From assembly GCA_016209885.1 (NCBI GenBank), contig JACQVF010000020.1, positions 24,256-88,255 on the forward strand: a stretch of DNA of 64,000 nucleotides, written 5' to 3'. This stretch comes from Gemmatimonadota bacterium. Lineage in GTDB: Bacteria; Gemmatimonadota; Gemmatimonadetes; Longimicrobiales; Gaopeijiaceae. Positions 55,943 to 64,000 of the stretch are shown in pieces. The position numbers were made by a program, and so were the translations under genes. The notes below the pieces were generated by a model, which did no database searches, was not told the origin of the DNA, and saw only the letters and a list, made by a program, of their open reading frames with translations. Each line of letters opens with the position of its first letter. Positions within the stretch are counted from its first letter, which is position 1.

Positions 55943-56584
55943 TCAGTACCCCCAGTTCGCGAGCTTTTCCAGGGTCAGCGCGCTGCCTCCGCCACGGGTC
56001 GCCAGCATTCTACCCACGTACTTCCCGATCAGGTCCCCCTCCAGATTGACGGGGTCGCCCACCCTGAGGTCCGAGAGATTGGTGTGCTCCCACGTGAACG
56101 GGATGATGGCCACCTGGCAGCGGTCGGGTGCGGGGAGTGCGTTGACGGTGAGGCTCACGCCGTTCACGGCGATGGAGCCGTGGAGTATGGTGACGGCGGC
56201 CACCCCGGGCGGAACGCGAAGGTCGATGAGCAGGTACTCGCCCTCGCGCTCGAGACTCAGCGCATCGCCGATTCCGTCCACGTGACCCTGCACGAAGTGA
56301 CCGCCGAGGCGGTCGCCTACCGCCAACGGCCGCTCGAGGTTCACGCGCCGGCCCGGCGTATAGAGAGCGGCCACGGTACGGGAAAGGGTGGTACCGATCA
56401 CCTCTACCCGGAAGGTGTCGTCCTGGACGGCGCGGACCGTGAGGCAGGCACCGTCCACGGCGACGGAGTCGCCGGCCCCCATCCCGGCCGTGACGCCGGC
56501 GGCGCGGATCCAGAGCTCGCGCATCCCGTCTCCCGCGGTCACAGCGACGACGGTTCCAAGCTCCTCCACCAGCCCGGTGAACAT
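55943..56584 (-). CDS. ribE: Riboflavin synthase alpha chain
   Basis: 213 residues from ATG 56584, sharing one base with the ribD stop. Two lumazine-binding repeats: [12 protein letters not shown] with [11 protein letters not shown], and [14 protein letters not shown] with [11 protein letters not shown]. Turns two lumazines into riboflavin. Confidence 0.96.
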   Translation of the reverse strand: MFTGLVEELGTVVAVTAGDGMRELWIRAAGVTAGMGAGDSVAVDGACLTVRAVQDDTFRVEVIGTTLSRTVAALYTPGRRVNLERPLAVGDRLGGHFVQGHVDGIGDALSLEREGEYLLIDLRVPPGVAAVTILHGSIAVNGVSLTVNALPAPDRCQVAIIPFTWEHTNLSDLRVGDPVNLEGDLIGKYVGRMLATRGGGSALTLEKLANWGY

Positions 56585-57684
56585 CATGGCTCCCAATCGA
56601 GTACGATCAACGCGTCCGCTCCGAGGCGCCGCGTCTCCACTGCGGTCCATCCGGCCAGCTCTTCGTCGCCCCACGCACCCACGAACGCCGGCACGCCGTT
56701 TGGTCCGGCGACGCGAGGTGCCAGGAGCAGGTACAGACGCCGGGCGTGCCGTCCGCGGAGGAGCGCCGTTGCCAGACGCCCCCCGCCCTCGCAGAGGACG
56801 GTGCGGAGCTCACGGGCCCGACACACCTGGAGAATCGCCTCGAGCGCGAGTCCCCCCTCGGGCGCCGGCGGAACCGCCACGACCTGGGCGCCGGCGGCCT
56901 CCAGGGCCAACTGGGCATGCCGCGCGGCGCCCTCCCCGCAGAACACGATGACCGGTCCATCGCCGTGGTGCAACATACGTGCCGAAGGCGACAGGCGCAG
57001 CCGGCTGTCGAGCACGATCCGTGCCGGTGACCGGCGAGGTGCCAGCGGGCCCCGCACCGTGAGAAGCGGGTCGTCCACGAGCGCCGTTTCGGCCCCGACC
57101 ATGATGGCGTCGAACCCCGCTCGCAAGCGGTGTACCTCCTGCTCCGCCTGTTCGCCGCTGATCTGGCTCTGCTCCCCGATCGCCCGAGTCAGCTTCGCGT
57201 CCAGCGTGATCGCCAGCTTCACCGCCACGAAGGTCGTACGCCGCTCGGCATGATGAAAGAACGCCGCGTTCTGTCGCCGTACCTCCAGCTCCGCCAGTGC
57301 CCCATCCACGCGGATCCCGGCGGCCCTCAGGCGTCCGGCGCCGCCCCCGGCCTCGGGCGTCGGGTCCGCGGCGCCGTACACCACGCGGGTCACGCCCGCG
57401 TCGATGAGGGCCTCGGTACACGGCGGCGTCTTCCCGTGGTGGGCGCAGGGCTCGAGGGAGACGTAGACGGTGGCGCCACGCGCGCGTTCGCCCGCCGCCT
57501 CGAGGGCGCTCACCTCGGCGTGGGGGCCGCCGTACTCCCCGTGCCACCCCTCCGCCACAACCTCGCCGCTGCGCACCACCACCGCTCCAACCATCGGGTT
57601 GGGATGCACCCGCCCCCAGCCCTGCCAGGCCAGCTCTACGGCCCTGAGAAGGAACTGGCGATCCACCGCCTCGGCCGCGTCCAC
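56584..57684 (-). CDS. ribD: Bifunctional riboflavin deaminase/reductase
   Basis: 366 residues from a GTG with a GGGGG site. The deaminase half holds GPHAEVSALEAAG and SLEPCAHHGKTPPC with zinc ligands. The reductase half begins near residue 150 (FVAVKLAITLDAKLTRAIGE). First gene of the rib operon. No FMN riboswitch is recognised upstream; the 83-bp element lies 20 bases ahead of the start instead. Confidence 0.96.
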   Translation of the reverse strand: MDAAEAVDRQFLLRAVELAWQGWGRVHPNPMVGAVVVRSGEVVAEGWHGEYGGPHAEVSALEAAGERARGATVYVSLEPCAHHGKTPPCTEALIDAGVTRVVYGAADPTPEAGGGAGRLRAAGIRVDGALAELEVRRQNAAFFHHAERRTTFVAVKLAITLDAKLTRAIGEQSQISGEQAEQEVHRLRAGFDAIMVGAETALVDDPLLTVRGPLAPRRSPARIVLDSRLRLSPSARMLHHGDGPVIVFCGEGAARHAQLALEAAGAQVVAVPPAPEGGLALEAILQVCRARELRTVLCEGGGRLATALLRGRHARRLYLLLAPRVAGPNGVPAFVGAWGDEELAGWTAVETRRLGADALIVLDWEP

Positions 57685-57703
57685 GGCGCCCCCGGCGGAC
57701 GTG

Positions 57704-57786
57704 CTAGTGCTCGCGACCGGAAGTACGGTCACGCACCGAGACCGTCGCTGCGTCCGGCTCGCAAGGCGCGCCGAGCAGGAATAGCC
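57704..57786 (+). repeat. Dispersed 83-bp element, copy A
   Basis: Begins CTAGTGCTCGCGACCGGAAG, contains ACGCACCGAG and TGCGTCCGGCTCGCAAGGCG, and ends GGAATAGCC. Same length as copy B and about 90% identical. The CTAG end faces the ribD start, 20 bases away. Confidence 0.85.
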
Positions 57787-57882
57787 CTGTGCTGTTGCGA
57801 CGGGGGTCCTCTCGCGACGTAGGTTGCGTGGGGTGAGGGCGAGGCGCAACGCAGCGAGCTGGAATCGAGCGGCGGTCGAATG

Positions 57883-57911
57883 CGACCATGCTTCCGGTCG
57901 GGAGCACTATA
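57883..57911 (-). repeat. Fragment E of the dispersed element
   Basis: On the minus strand TAGTGCTCCCGACCGGAAGC continues as ATGGTCG, matching the CTAG end of copies A and B. The TAG is the stop codon of the outer-membrane protein gene. It is inverted relative to copy A, so 57704-57911 has imperfect inverted ends of about 27 bases. Confidence 0.75.
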
Positions 57912-58884
57912 GCGTGATCCGGAACGCCAGATTCAGGAACAGGGAGGCGCTCCGGGGATCGAACTCGGACGCCCCACGCCCCGGAACCGGACGCTGCCCC
58001 CGGGCCCACCCTCCTTCGGCGGAGAGCTGGAGAAGAAGGAAGGAGAGGGAGGCGCCACCAAAGAAGAGGACCCGATCACTGGCGAAGCCGTCGAGCGCGG
58101 CATTGCCAGTCCCGGCGCGGTCCGTGGGGCGCACCACGACCATCCGCACGTCACTCACCTGACGATCGTAGCCGACGCCGCCCAGGAGCCCCAGGAGCAG
58201 GAAGTTCTTGCCGACCGCGCCTCGCAGCGACGTGGTCGTAAGGTCGAAGGTCGTCCGACTGTGATCTCCGCCCTCGAGGTCGCCATACACGACATCGCCC
58301 TGACGGCGCTGCATCACGGACACGGAGATCCCGGGAACCGTGAACGACTCCCGGAGGAGCCCCAGGCGAGCGCCGTAGCCAAAGCCTCCGACGCGCCGCT
58401 CTCGGAAGCCGTCCGGTTCGAGCAGGAGCACATGGGCGCTGGCGAGCAGGTCGAGGGAGAGGATCCCGCCGATCGTGGGGAGAAGGGAGAAGCCGTCCAG
58501 GACTCCAAGCGCTGCCGCCATCTGCGCGCCGGGTACGACGAGACTCCGCTCCCCCGTCGCACCCCCGGACCCCGATTCCGCATCCAGGATATCGGGGGCC
58601 CGCAGGTACACGGCACCGAGCCGCCCGCTCACCGAGAGGCGTGGGATCGTCCGCAGGCGGCGCCCCATCGTGCTCGCGCTGCCGGGTACGTCGCTCGCGC
58701 CCGCGGCCAGGAGTCCGAGCCCGGACTGCAGCGCCTGGAAGCCCTGAACCACCTCTGCACACCACGGGCCGAGGCCCGGATCGTTGGATGCGCAACGGTC
58801 GGCGAGCCGGTCCGCGTCCTGGGCTCGGAGCGGCGCGGGGAGGCAGGCAGCCAGGACCAGAACGGCCAGCGACCGGCGGGTCAC
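57907..58884 (-). CDS. Predicted outer-membrane protein, unknown
   Basis: 325 residues from a GTG that overlaps the purM stop by four bases. Signal peptide (SLAVLVLAACLPAPLRAQDA). The body is rich in alternating beta strands, glycine and aromatics (GGFGYGARLGLLRES, FNLAFRITL-like end), fitting a barrel. Two cysteines (residues 31 and 42) lie near the mature N-terminus. No named family recognised. Its TAG stop lies in fragment E. Confidence 0.7.
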   Translation of the reverse strand: MTRRSLAVLVLAACLPAPLRAQDADRLADRCASNDPGLGPWCAEVVQGFQALQSGLGLLAAGASDVPGSASTMGRRLRTIPRLSVSGRLGAVYLRAPDILDAESGSGGATGERSLVVPGAQMAAALGVLDGFSLLPTIGGILSLDLLASAHVLLLEPDGFRERRVGGFGYGARLGLLRESFTVPGISVSVMQRRQGDVVYGDLEGGDHSRTTFDLTTTSLRGAVGKNFLLLGLLGGVGYDRQVSDVRMVVVRPTDRAGTGNAALDGFASDRVLFFGGASLSFLLLQLSAEGGWARGQRPVPGRGASEFDPRSASLFLNLAFRITL

Positions 58885-59915
58885 CGGAGCTCCACGCCGC
58901 GGCCTCGCACGATGCGCCCGGCCCGCCAGGCAGTCTCGCCGGCGGCGTTCAGCCGCTCCACGGCGCTGTCCGCCAACTGATCCGGCACGATGGCCACGAT
59001 TCCGATCCCCATGTTGAAGACCCGGAACATCTCCGCGTCGGGGACGCCACCGGCCTCGGCGAGGGTCCGGAACACGGCGGGCACCGGCCACGAGGCGCGT
59101 TCGATGCGGGCACTGAGTCCCAGCGGCAGGATGCGCGGCAGATTGCCTTCCAATCCGCCGCCGGTTATGTGGGCGAGCCCCCGCACCGTCCCATCCTCCA
59201 CGAGCGGCCAGAGGGGGCGGAGGTAGCTCCGATGTACGTCGAGGAGTACATCGGCCACGGTGCGCGAACTGCCCGGGAACGGATCGTCCACGGCGAGGCC
59301 GAGGCGGTCGAACACAATGCGGCGCACCAGCGAGTAGCCGTTCGTGTGCAGGCCGTTCGAAGCAAGGGCGACGACGACATCGCCGTCGTGAATGGCGCGG
59401 CCGTCCAGGATCCGGTCCCGCTCCACGATCCCCACGATGAAGCCGGCCAGATCGTACTCGCCGGGGCCATAGAAGTCCGGCATCTCGGCAGTCTCGCCAC
59501 CGAGAAGCACGCATCCGTTGTCCTGGCAACCGCGCGCGATCCCGCGGACCACGGCCTCCACGACGCCTTCCTCGAGCCTGCCGGCGGCCAGGTAATCCAG
59601 GAAGAAAAGGGGCCGAGCTCCTTGAACGAGGATGTCGTTCACGCAGTGGCTTACCAGATCCTGGCCCACCGTGTCATGCCGGCGCGCCAGGAACGCCACC
59701 TTGAGCTTGGTGCCGACGCCGTCCGCGCTGGAAGCGAGCACCGGTTGCCGGTAGCCCTGCGGCACCTCATACAGGCCGCCGAAGAAGCCCAGCTCCGACA
59801 GGGTGCGCTCGTCGCGGGTGGCGTCCAGGAGCGATCGGATCGCCTCCTTCGCGCGGGCCGCGGCGTCCAGGTCGACGCCGGCCCCCCGGTACGTGAGGCC
59901 CGGGCCCTCAGACAT
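58881..59915 (-). CDS. purM: Phosphoribosylformylglycinamidine cyclo-ligase
   Basis: 344 residues. YRGAGVDLDAAARAKEAI, SSADGVGTKLKVAFLA, LGGETAEMPDFY and ALASNGLHTNGYSLVRRI are PurM motifs. It forms the imidazole ring of AIR in purine synthesis. Overlaps the upstream kinase gene by eight bases. Confidence 0.97.
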   Translation of the reverse strand: MSEGPGLTYRGAGVDLDAAARAKEAIRSLLDATRDERTLSELGFFGGLYEVPQGYRQPVLASSADGVGTKLKVAFLARRHDTVGQDLVSHCVNDILVQGARPLFFLDYLAAGRLEEGVVEAVVRGIARGCQDNGCVLLGGETAEMPDFYGPGEYDLAGFIVGIVERDRILDGRAIHDGDVVVALASNGLHTNGYSLVRRIVFDRLGLAVDDPFPGSSRTVADVLLDVHRSYLRPLWPLVEDGTVRGLAHITGGGLEGNLPRILPLGLSARIERASWPVPAVFRTLAEAGGVPDAEMFRVFNMGIGIVAIVPDQLADSAVERLNAAGETAWRAGRIVRGRGVELR

Positions 59916-60837
59916 GGGGCTCTGCCGCCAGGCGCACCTCGAACGCCGTCATCTCGCGAAACTCTCGCACCCGTTCTGCCACCTCGTTCGCGTCCAGGTC
60001 TCGGAACCGGTCGACGCTGAACCGCTCGACGGCGTACGAGCCCATGGCGGACCCGTAGATCATGGCCCGGCGGAGGTCATCGGGCTCGCAGGAGCCGACC
60101 CAGGCCAGGTGGCCCAGGAACCCGCCTGCGAAGGCGTCCCCCGCGCCCGTGGGGTCGAAGACCTCCTCCAGGGGGTAGCCGGGCGCGAAGAAGATCCAAT
60201 CGCGGGCGATGAGCACCGCCCCGTGCTCGCCCTTCTTGACGACAACGAAGCGGGGGCCTCGCTCGTGAATCCAGCGCGCCGCCCGGAGCAGGTTGTAGTC
60301 GCCGGCGAGCTGGCGAGCCTCAGCGTCGTTCACGAAGAGGATGTCCACGCGCGCAAGCAGCTCGAGCAGCACGTCGCGCCGCCGCTCGATCCAGTAGTTC
60401 ATGGTATCGCAGCCCACGAGCCGCGGCGTATCCACCTGCTCGAGCACCTCGAGCTGGAGCCCGGGATCGATGTTGCCGAGGAAGACCAGCTCTGCGTCCC
60501 GGAACGCCTTGGGCACCCGGGGCCGGAAGTCGGCGAAAACGCCGAGGCGGGTCTCCCGCGTTTCGCGGCTATTCAGATCGTAGCTGTAGACGCCGGACCA
60601 GCGAAAGCTCTCACCGTCGGCCCGCACGACGCCGCCGAGGTCGACGCCCCGCGCCTCGAGGAAGCCGAGCTTTTCGAGCGGGTAGTCCGCGCCCACGACG
60701 CCCACGAGCCGGACCGGACAGAAGACGGAGGCCGCAGCACTGAAGAAGATGGCGGATCCGCCCAGCGTGTCCGTAGCCCTGCCGAACGGCGTCTCCACGG
60801 TGTCGAGCGCCACACTTCCCACCACCAGCACCGGCAT
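59908..60837 (-). CDS. PfkB family carbohydrate/nucleoside kinase
   Basis: 309 residues. VLVVGSVALDTVETPFG at the N-terminus, LGGSAIFFSAAASVF, and DPTGAGDAFAGGFLGHLA with the catalytic Asp. Ribokinase fold; substrate not evident, but its place beside purM and a conserved CDTMNYWIERRR segment recall the adenosine/ribokinase-like proteins found next to purine genes. Confidence 0.88.
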   Translation of the reverse strand: MPVLVVGSVALDTVETPFGRATDTLGGSAIFFSAAASVFCPVRLVGVVGADYPLEKLGFLEARGVDLGGVVRADGESFRWSGVYSYDLNSRETRETRLGVFADFRPRVPKAFRDAELVFLGNIDPGLQLEVLEQVDTPRLVGCDTMNYWIERRRDVLLELLARVDILFVNDAEARQLAGDYNLLRAARWIHERGPRFVVVKKGEHGAVLIARDWIFFAPGYPLEEVFDPTGAGDAFAGGFLGHLAWVGSCEPDDLRRAMIYGSAMGSYAVERFSVDRFRDLDANEVAERVREFREMTAFEVRLAAEPHV

Positions 60838-60860
60838 GTTTCGCTTTCTTGGTGTTCTCG

Positions 60861-62585
60861 TCAGAAGGGCTCGGCCCGGCGGGCCGGCTCATCGACGTCC
60901 GCCGCCGCCTCCTCCCGGATCATGCGTTCCGGTGCCTCGATCCCCAGGATCCGGAGCGCATTGCGCAGCACGACCTGGACGGCCCGGGCCAGCAGCAGGC
61001 GAGCGGCCCGGAGCTCCGCGTCCGGTACCAGCACGGCGAGCCCGGGGTCACGGCTGGGGTTCCCGGCGTGGTACCACGAGTTCACGGTGCCCGCCGTGCG
61101 CTCCAAGTAGTCGCAGATCATGTGGGGCGCCCGCGTGGCCGCCGTGCGCTCGACCACGGCCGGAAACTCCGCCAGCTCCTTGACCAGCTCGCGCTCGCGC
61201 TCATGGCTCAGGAGGCGGAGATCCACACCCTCCCCGGTGATGGAGGCCGGGACCATGCCCCCCTTGCGGAAGATGCTGCACATGCGCGCGTGGGCGTACT
61301 GGGTTTTGTAGACGGGATTCTTTTCCGACTGGTCGAGCGCTGCGTCCAGGTCGAACGCGAGGTGGGCCTCGGGACGGCGCATCTGGAAGAAGTAGCGCGT
61401 CACATCCACCCCCACCTCTTCGAACAGCTCCCGCAGCGTCGTGTACGTGCCCGCCCGCTTCGAGAGCTTCACCTCCCGGCCGCCCTTCTCCACCGTGACC
61501 ATCTGGTGAAGCACGTACTCCGGGTAACCCGCCGGCAGCCCGAGGGCTTGGAGCGCGCCCCTCACACGTGCCACGGTGCCGTGGTGGTCCGCGCCCTGCA
61601 CGTTGATGGCGTGCCGGAAGCCGCGCTCCCACTTCGTGAGGTGATAGGCCACGTCCGGCACGAAGTACGTGGGCGTGCCGTCCTGGCGCACCATGACCCG
61701 GTCCTTCTGGTCAGCGAAGCGGGTGGCCGCGAACCACAGCGCACCGTCGCGCTCGTAGGTGACGCCGGCCTCGCGCAGGCAGCGGATCGCGTTGTCGACG
61801 CGCCCGTCCGTGTAGAGCGATGACTCAAGATAGTAGGAGTCAAAGTGAACGCGGAACTCCGTGAGGTCGCGGTCCTGATCGGCGCGCATGACCCGGACGG
61901 CGTACCGCCGCATAGCCTCGAGCGCCTCCGGCGAGTGGTCGTCCAGGTAGCGATCGCGCACTTCCTCGGCGAAGTCCCTGGCGATCTCGCGCACGTATTC
62001 GCCGTGATAGCCGTCGCCCGGGACCGGGGCGTCGCGCCCGAGGTGCTGCTGGTAGCGCGCCCACACGCTTCTTGCCAGCCGCTCGATCTGGGCGCCCGCG
62101 TCGTTGTAGTAGAACTCCCGGTGCACGGACCACCCCGTCCACTCCAGAAGTGCTGCAATGGCATCGCCCAGAGCGGCCTGCCGGCCGTGCCCCAGGTGGA
62201 GCGGCCCCGTGGGATTCGCGGAGACGAACTCCACCATGATCGTCTTGCCGCGCTCGACCTGGCTCCGGCCGTACCCCTCATCCGCCGCCACGATGTCCAG
62301 CAGGATGGAAACCACTTCGCGGGCCGCGAGCCGGAAGTTGATGAACCCAGGGCCGGCCACCTCCACGGACGCGACCCCTGCCTCCTCCGGGTCGATACGG
62401 CCTGCAATCTCCTCCGCCACCCGGCGAGGCGGGCGGCCCAGCCGTGAGGCGACGGAGAGCGCGACGTTGGTCGCCAGATCGCCGTGTGCGGGGTCGCGCG
62501 GCCGCTCGATGCGGATCTCGACGCCGGGGGCGCCGAGCGCCGCGAGCGCGCGGTCGAGCGCCCGTCGCAGCGACTCTGGAACCAT
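60861..62585 (-). CDS. argS: Arginyl-tRNA synthetase
   Basis: 574 residues. Class I motif NPTGPLHLGHGRQAALGD and, in place of KMSKS, KLSKRAGTY. The C-terminal DALD-type anticodon-binding domain ends with LRILGIEAPERM. Start shares one base with the fmdB stop (TGATG). Confidence 0.97.
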   Translation of the reverse strand: MVPESLRRALDRALAALGAPGVEIRIERPRDPAHGDLATNVALSVASRLGRPPRRVAEEIAGRIDPEEAGVASVEVAGPGFINFRLAAREVVSILLDIVAADEGYGRSQVERGKTIMVEFVSANPTGPLHLGHGRQAALGDAIAALLEWTGWSVHREFYYNDAGAQIERLARSVWARYQQHLGRDAPVPGDGYHGEYVREIARDFAEEVRDRYLDDHSPEALEAMRRYAVRVMRADQDRDLTEFRVHFDSYYLESSLYTDGRVDNAIRCLREAGVTYERDGALWFAATRFADQKDRVMVRQDGTPTYFVPDVAYHLTKWERGFRHAINVQGADHHGTVARVRGALQALGLPAGYPEYVLHQMVTVEKGGREVKLSKRAGTYTTLRELFEEVGVDVTRYFFQMRRPEAHLAFDLDAALDQSEKNPVYKTQYAHARMCSIFRKGGMVPASITGEGVDLRLLSHERERELVKELAEFPAVVERTAATRAPHMICDYLERTAGTVNSWYHAGNPSRDPGLAVLVPDAELRAARLLLARAVQVVLRNALRILGIEAPERMIREEAAADVDEPARRAEPF

Positions 62586-62872
62586 CAGGAGTCCGCGGCC
62601 GTGCCCTTCGATTTCGGCGAATCCCCGGACGTAGAGGCGGGGCCGCCGGGCTTGGAATCGCCGGACTCGGCGGCGGCCGCCTTCTTGTAGGACTCGGGGC
62701 GATAGTCGGTGGAGTAGAAGCCGGAACCCTTGAAAAGGAACCCCGACCCCGCGGAGAGCTGCCGCTCGGCCTCACCCCCGCACTGGGGGCAGATCGCGAC
62801 CGGCGGATCGGTGATCCTCTGGAACTGCTCGAAGACATGCCCTTCCGGGCAGCGATACTCGTACGTGGGCAT
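62585..62872 (-). CDS. FmdB family zinc ribbon protein
   Basis: 95 residues. MPTYEYRCPEGHVFEQFQ and ICPQCGGEAER give the zinc ribbon (one Cys plus His, then CxxC). FLFKGSGFYSTDY is the family's second block. The tail is low-complexity Ser/Gly/Lys. Unknown function. Confidence 0.9.
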   Translation of the reverse strand: MPTYEYRCPEGHVFEQFQRITDPPVAICPQCGGEAERQLSAGSGFLFKGSGFYSTDYRPESYKKAAAAESGDSKPGGPASTSGDSPKSKGTAADS

Positions 62873-63069
62873 CGTTTACCGCCAAAGGTTACGCCGCCGC
62901 ACCCTCGGGGCTATGAGCGTCCCGCGGCGAGGCGCCTTGCAGGCTCTCGGGAAATCCCGGGAGACCCACAGAAAAGCCACATAGGAAGGTAAAACACCGT
63001 GCCGATGGGACGCCAGCGGCCAGCGGACCGGCCAGCGGACCGGGGCGGCGGACCAGTGGCTCGATGCTC
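62873..63069. other. Intergenic region upstream of fmdB-argS
   Basis: This 197-base gap holds a 12-bp x2 repeat, an imperfect hairpin around 62956-62975 (CTCTCGGGAAATCCCGGGAG) and no promoter that I trust. Confidence 0.45.
63020..63043. repeat. Tandem repeat, 12-bp unit x2
   Basis: Two exact copies of CCAGCGGACCGG, preceded by a partial GCCAGCGG. Confidence 0.85.
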
Positions 63070-64000
63070 CTAACCGGCTTGCGGGCTCGAGTCGTACGTC
63101 CCCCACGCCGCCCGGAGCTCCTCGCTAATCTCTCCCAGGGTCACTGTCGTCTTCACGGCCTCGATGATGGGCGGCACGAGGTTCTCGTCGGACTGAGCGG
63201 CGGCGCGGATCCGCTCTCGGGCACGGCGCGCGGCGGCGGTGCCCCGGCGTGCCCGGAGCCGGGCGACGCTCGCCTTCTGGGCGGCTTCCAGGGCCGGGAA
63301 ATCGGGTTGGTCGATCCGCGCTGGCCCCTCCCTCTCGCTGCGGAAGGCGTTCACGCCCACGACGACGCGCTCGTCGCGTTCTACGGCGAGCTGGAACTCG
63401 TACGCGGCGTGGTGGATCTCCTCGCGCATGTACGCGACGGCGCAGGCGGCGCCGCCCCGGGCCTGGATCTCGCCCAGGTAGCTTCGAGCCTCCTCTTCGA
63501 TGGCGCTGGTGAGCGCCTCTACGTAGTAGCTGCCGCCCAGGGGATCCACGGTGGCCGTCACCCCCGACTCGTGGGCCAGGATCTGCTGGGTGCGCAGCGC
63601 CAGCGCGGCAGACTCCTCGGTCGGGAGCGCCAGCGCCTCGTCGTAGCCGTTCGTGTGGAGCGACTGGGTCCCGCCGAGCGCCGCCGCCAGCGCCTGGACG
63701 GTAACCCGCACGACGTTGTTCAGGGGCTGCTGGGCGGTCAGGGTGGAGCCACCCGTCTGGGTGTGGAAGCGCAGGCGGCAGGAGGCGTCGTCCGCTCCGT
63801 AGCGCTCGCGCATGATGCGGGCCCATAGCCGTCGCGCCGCCCGGAACTTCGCCACCTCCTCCAAGAGATCGTTGTGCGCGGCGAAGAAGAAAGAGAGGCG
63901 GGGCCCGAACGATGCGAGGGGTAGTCCCCGAGCGCTCGCTCGCTCTACGTACTCGATGGCGTTGGCGAGGGTGAAGGCGATCTCCTGCGCTGCCGTGGAG
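63070..64000 (-). CDS. Methylmalonyl-CoA mutase large-subunit family, N-terminus outside window
   Basis: About 309 C-terminal residues; the frame is open to the window edge and no start is visible. [73 protein letters not shown] and [10 protein letters not shown] are hallmark MCM barrel motifs. The protein ends SSPQAG without a B12-binding domain, so that domain is a separate subunit. It interconverts methylmalonyl-CoA and succinyl-CoA, or is an isobutyryl/ethylmalonyl-type mutase. Confidence 0.9.
   Translation of the reverse strand, partial: STAAQEIAFTLANAIEYVERASARGLPLASFGPRLSFFFAAHNDLLEEVAKFRAARRLWARIMRERYGADDASCRLRFHTQTGGSTLTAQQPLNNVVRVTVQALAAALGGTQSLHTNGYDEALALPTEESAALALRTQQILAHESGVTATVDPLGGSYYVEALTSAIEEEARSYLGEIQARGGAACAVAYMREEIHHAAYEFQLAVERDERVVVGVNAFRSEREGPARIDQPDFPALEAAQKASVARLRARRGTAAARRARERIRAAAQSDENLVPPIIEAVKTTVTLGEISEELRAAWGTYDSSPQAG

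Noticed and set aside
57685..57900. Possible FMN riboswitch upstream of ribD, suggested by CCCGACCGG
   Set aside because: The rest of the conserved RFN core is absent, and the same sequence occurs at unrelated genes as part of the dispersed element.

Overview
The window is one continuous stretch of a GC-rich (roughly two thirds G+C), densely coding, Gram-negative-type bacterial chromosome. Gene content points to Gemmatimonadota or a close relative: a secreted sortilin/BNR-repeat protein, a peptidase-propeller-barrel outer-membrane protein, a flavin-dependent thymidylate synthase, a T9SS/FlgD-like sorting domain, an HPr kinase/mannose-type PTS cluster and a methylmalonyl-CoA mutase. That placement is inference; there is no rRNA or marker phylogeny here. 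I see no phage, insertion sequence or CRISPR array. Overlapping start/stop codons (ATGA, GTGA, TGATG) are common and mark many tight operons.

Layout. 1-9.8 kb (minus): a truncated AddB-type nuclease/helicase, rmuC, the sortilin-like exoprotein, then the group D-threonine aldolase-like, heptose kinase-like and ridA. 10-13.6 kb (plus): the peptidase/TolB/barrel giant and a DUF309 gene. 13.7-16.4 kb (minus): mlaE-mlaF-mlaD lipid transport. 16.7-20.3 kb: a secreted M20 peptidase facing a Tat-exported HisC-like aminotransferase and thyX. 20.6-26.4 kb (plus): hemE-hemH-metF-like, an amino-acid permease and an HTH-PAS-PAS protein. 26.6-31 kb (minus): a VOC protein and the osmotic-stress group otsB-mscS-otsA. 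31.1-32.8 kb: glnA behind a strong promoter and a leader ending in an intrinsic terminator. 33-37.7 kb (minus): a TIGR01777 epimerase, pdxH, the tmRNA gene ssrA with its own promoter and terminator, and dus-larB. 37.8-38.7 kb (plus): an EIIA-Ntr-like protein and a zinc ribbon protein.

39.6-54.7 kb is a long minus-strand series: the riboflavin genes ribD-ribE-ribBA-ribH with nusB, a glycosyltransferase, hpf, a complete mannose-family PTS (hprK, IIA, IIB, IIC, IID, HPr, EI), metK, ahcY, a bifunctional-nuclease homologue, an unknown envelope protein, recO and selB. The PTS block holds both phosphorylation inputs of HPr (EI on His, HprK on Ser), so it looks like a sensory/regulatory PTS as well as a transporter. 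metK and ahcY together make and recycle the methyl donor cycle. 57.9-64 kb (minus) carries fmdB-argS-pfkB-purM and an outer-membrane protein, plus the end of a methylmalonyl-CoA mutase.

The most unusual signals are not genes: (1) a dispersed element of about 83 bp (three full copies, two end fragments) that abuts gene starts and stops, and in two cases contains the neighbour's stop codon; (2) about ten short tandem arrays of 8-12 bp units, all in the scarce intergenic DNA; and (3) the structured, terminator-bearing leader of glnA.
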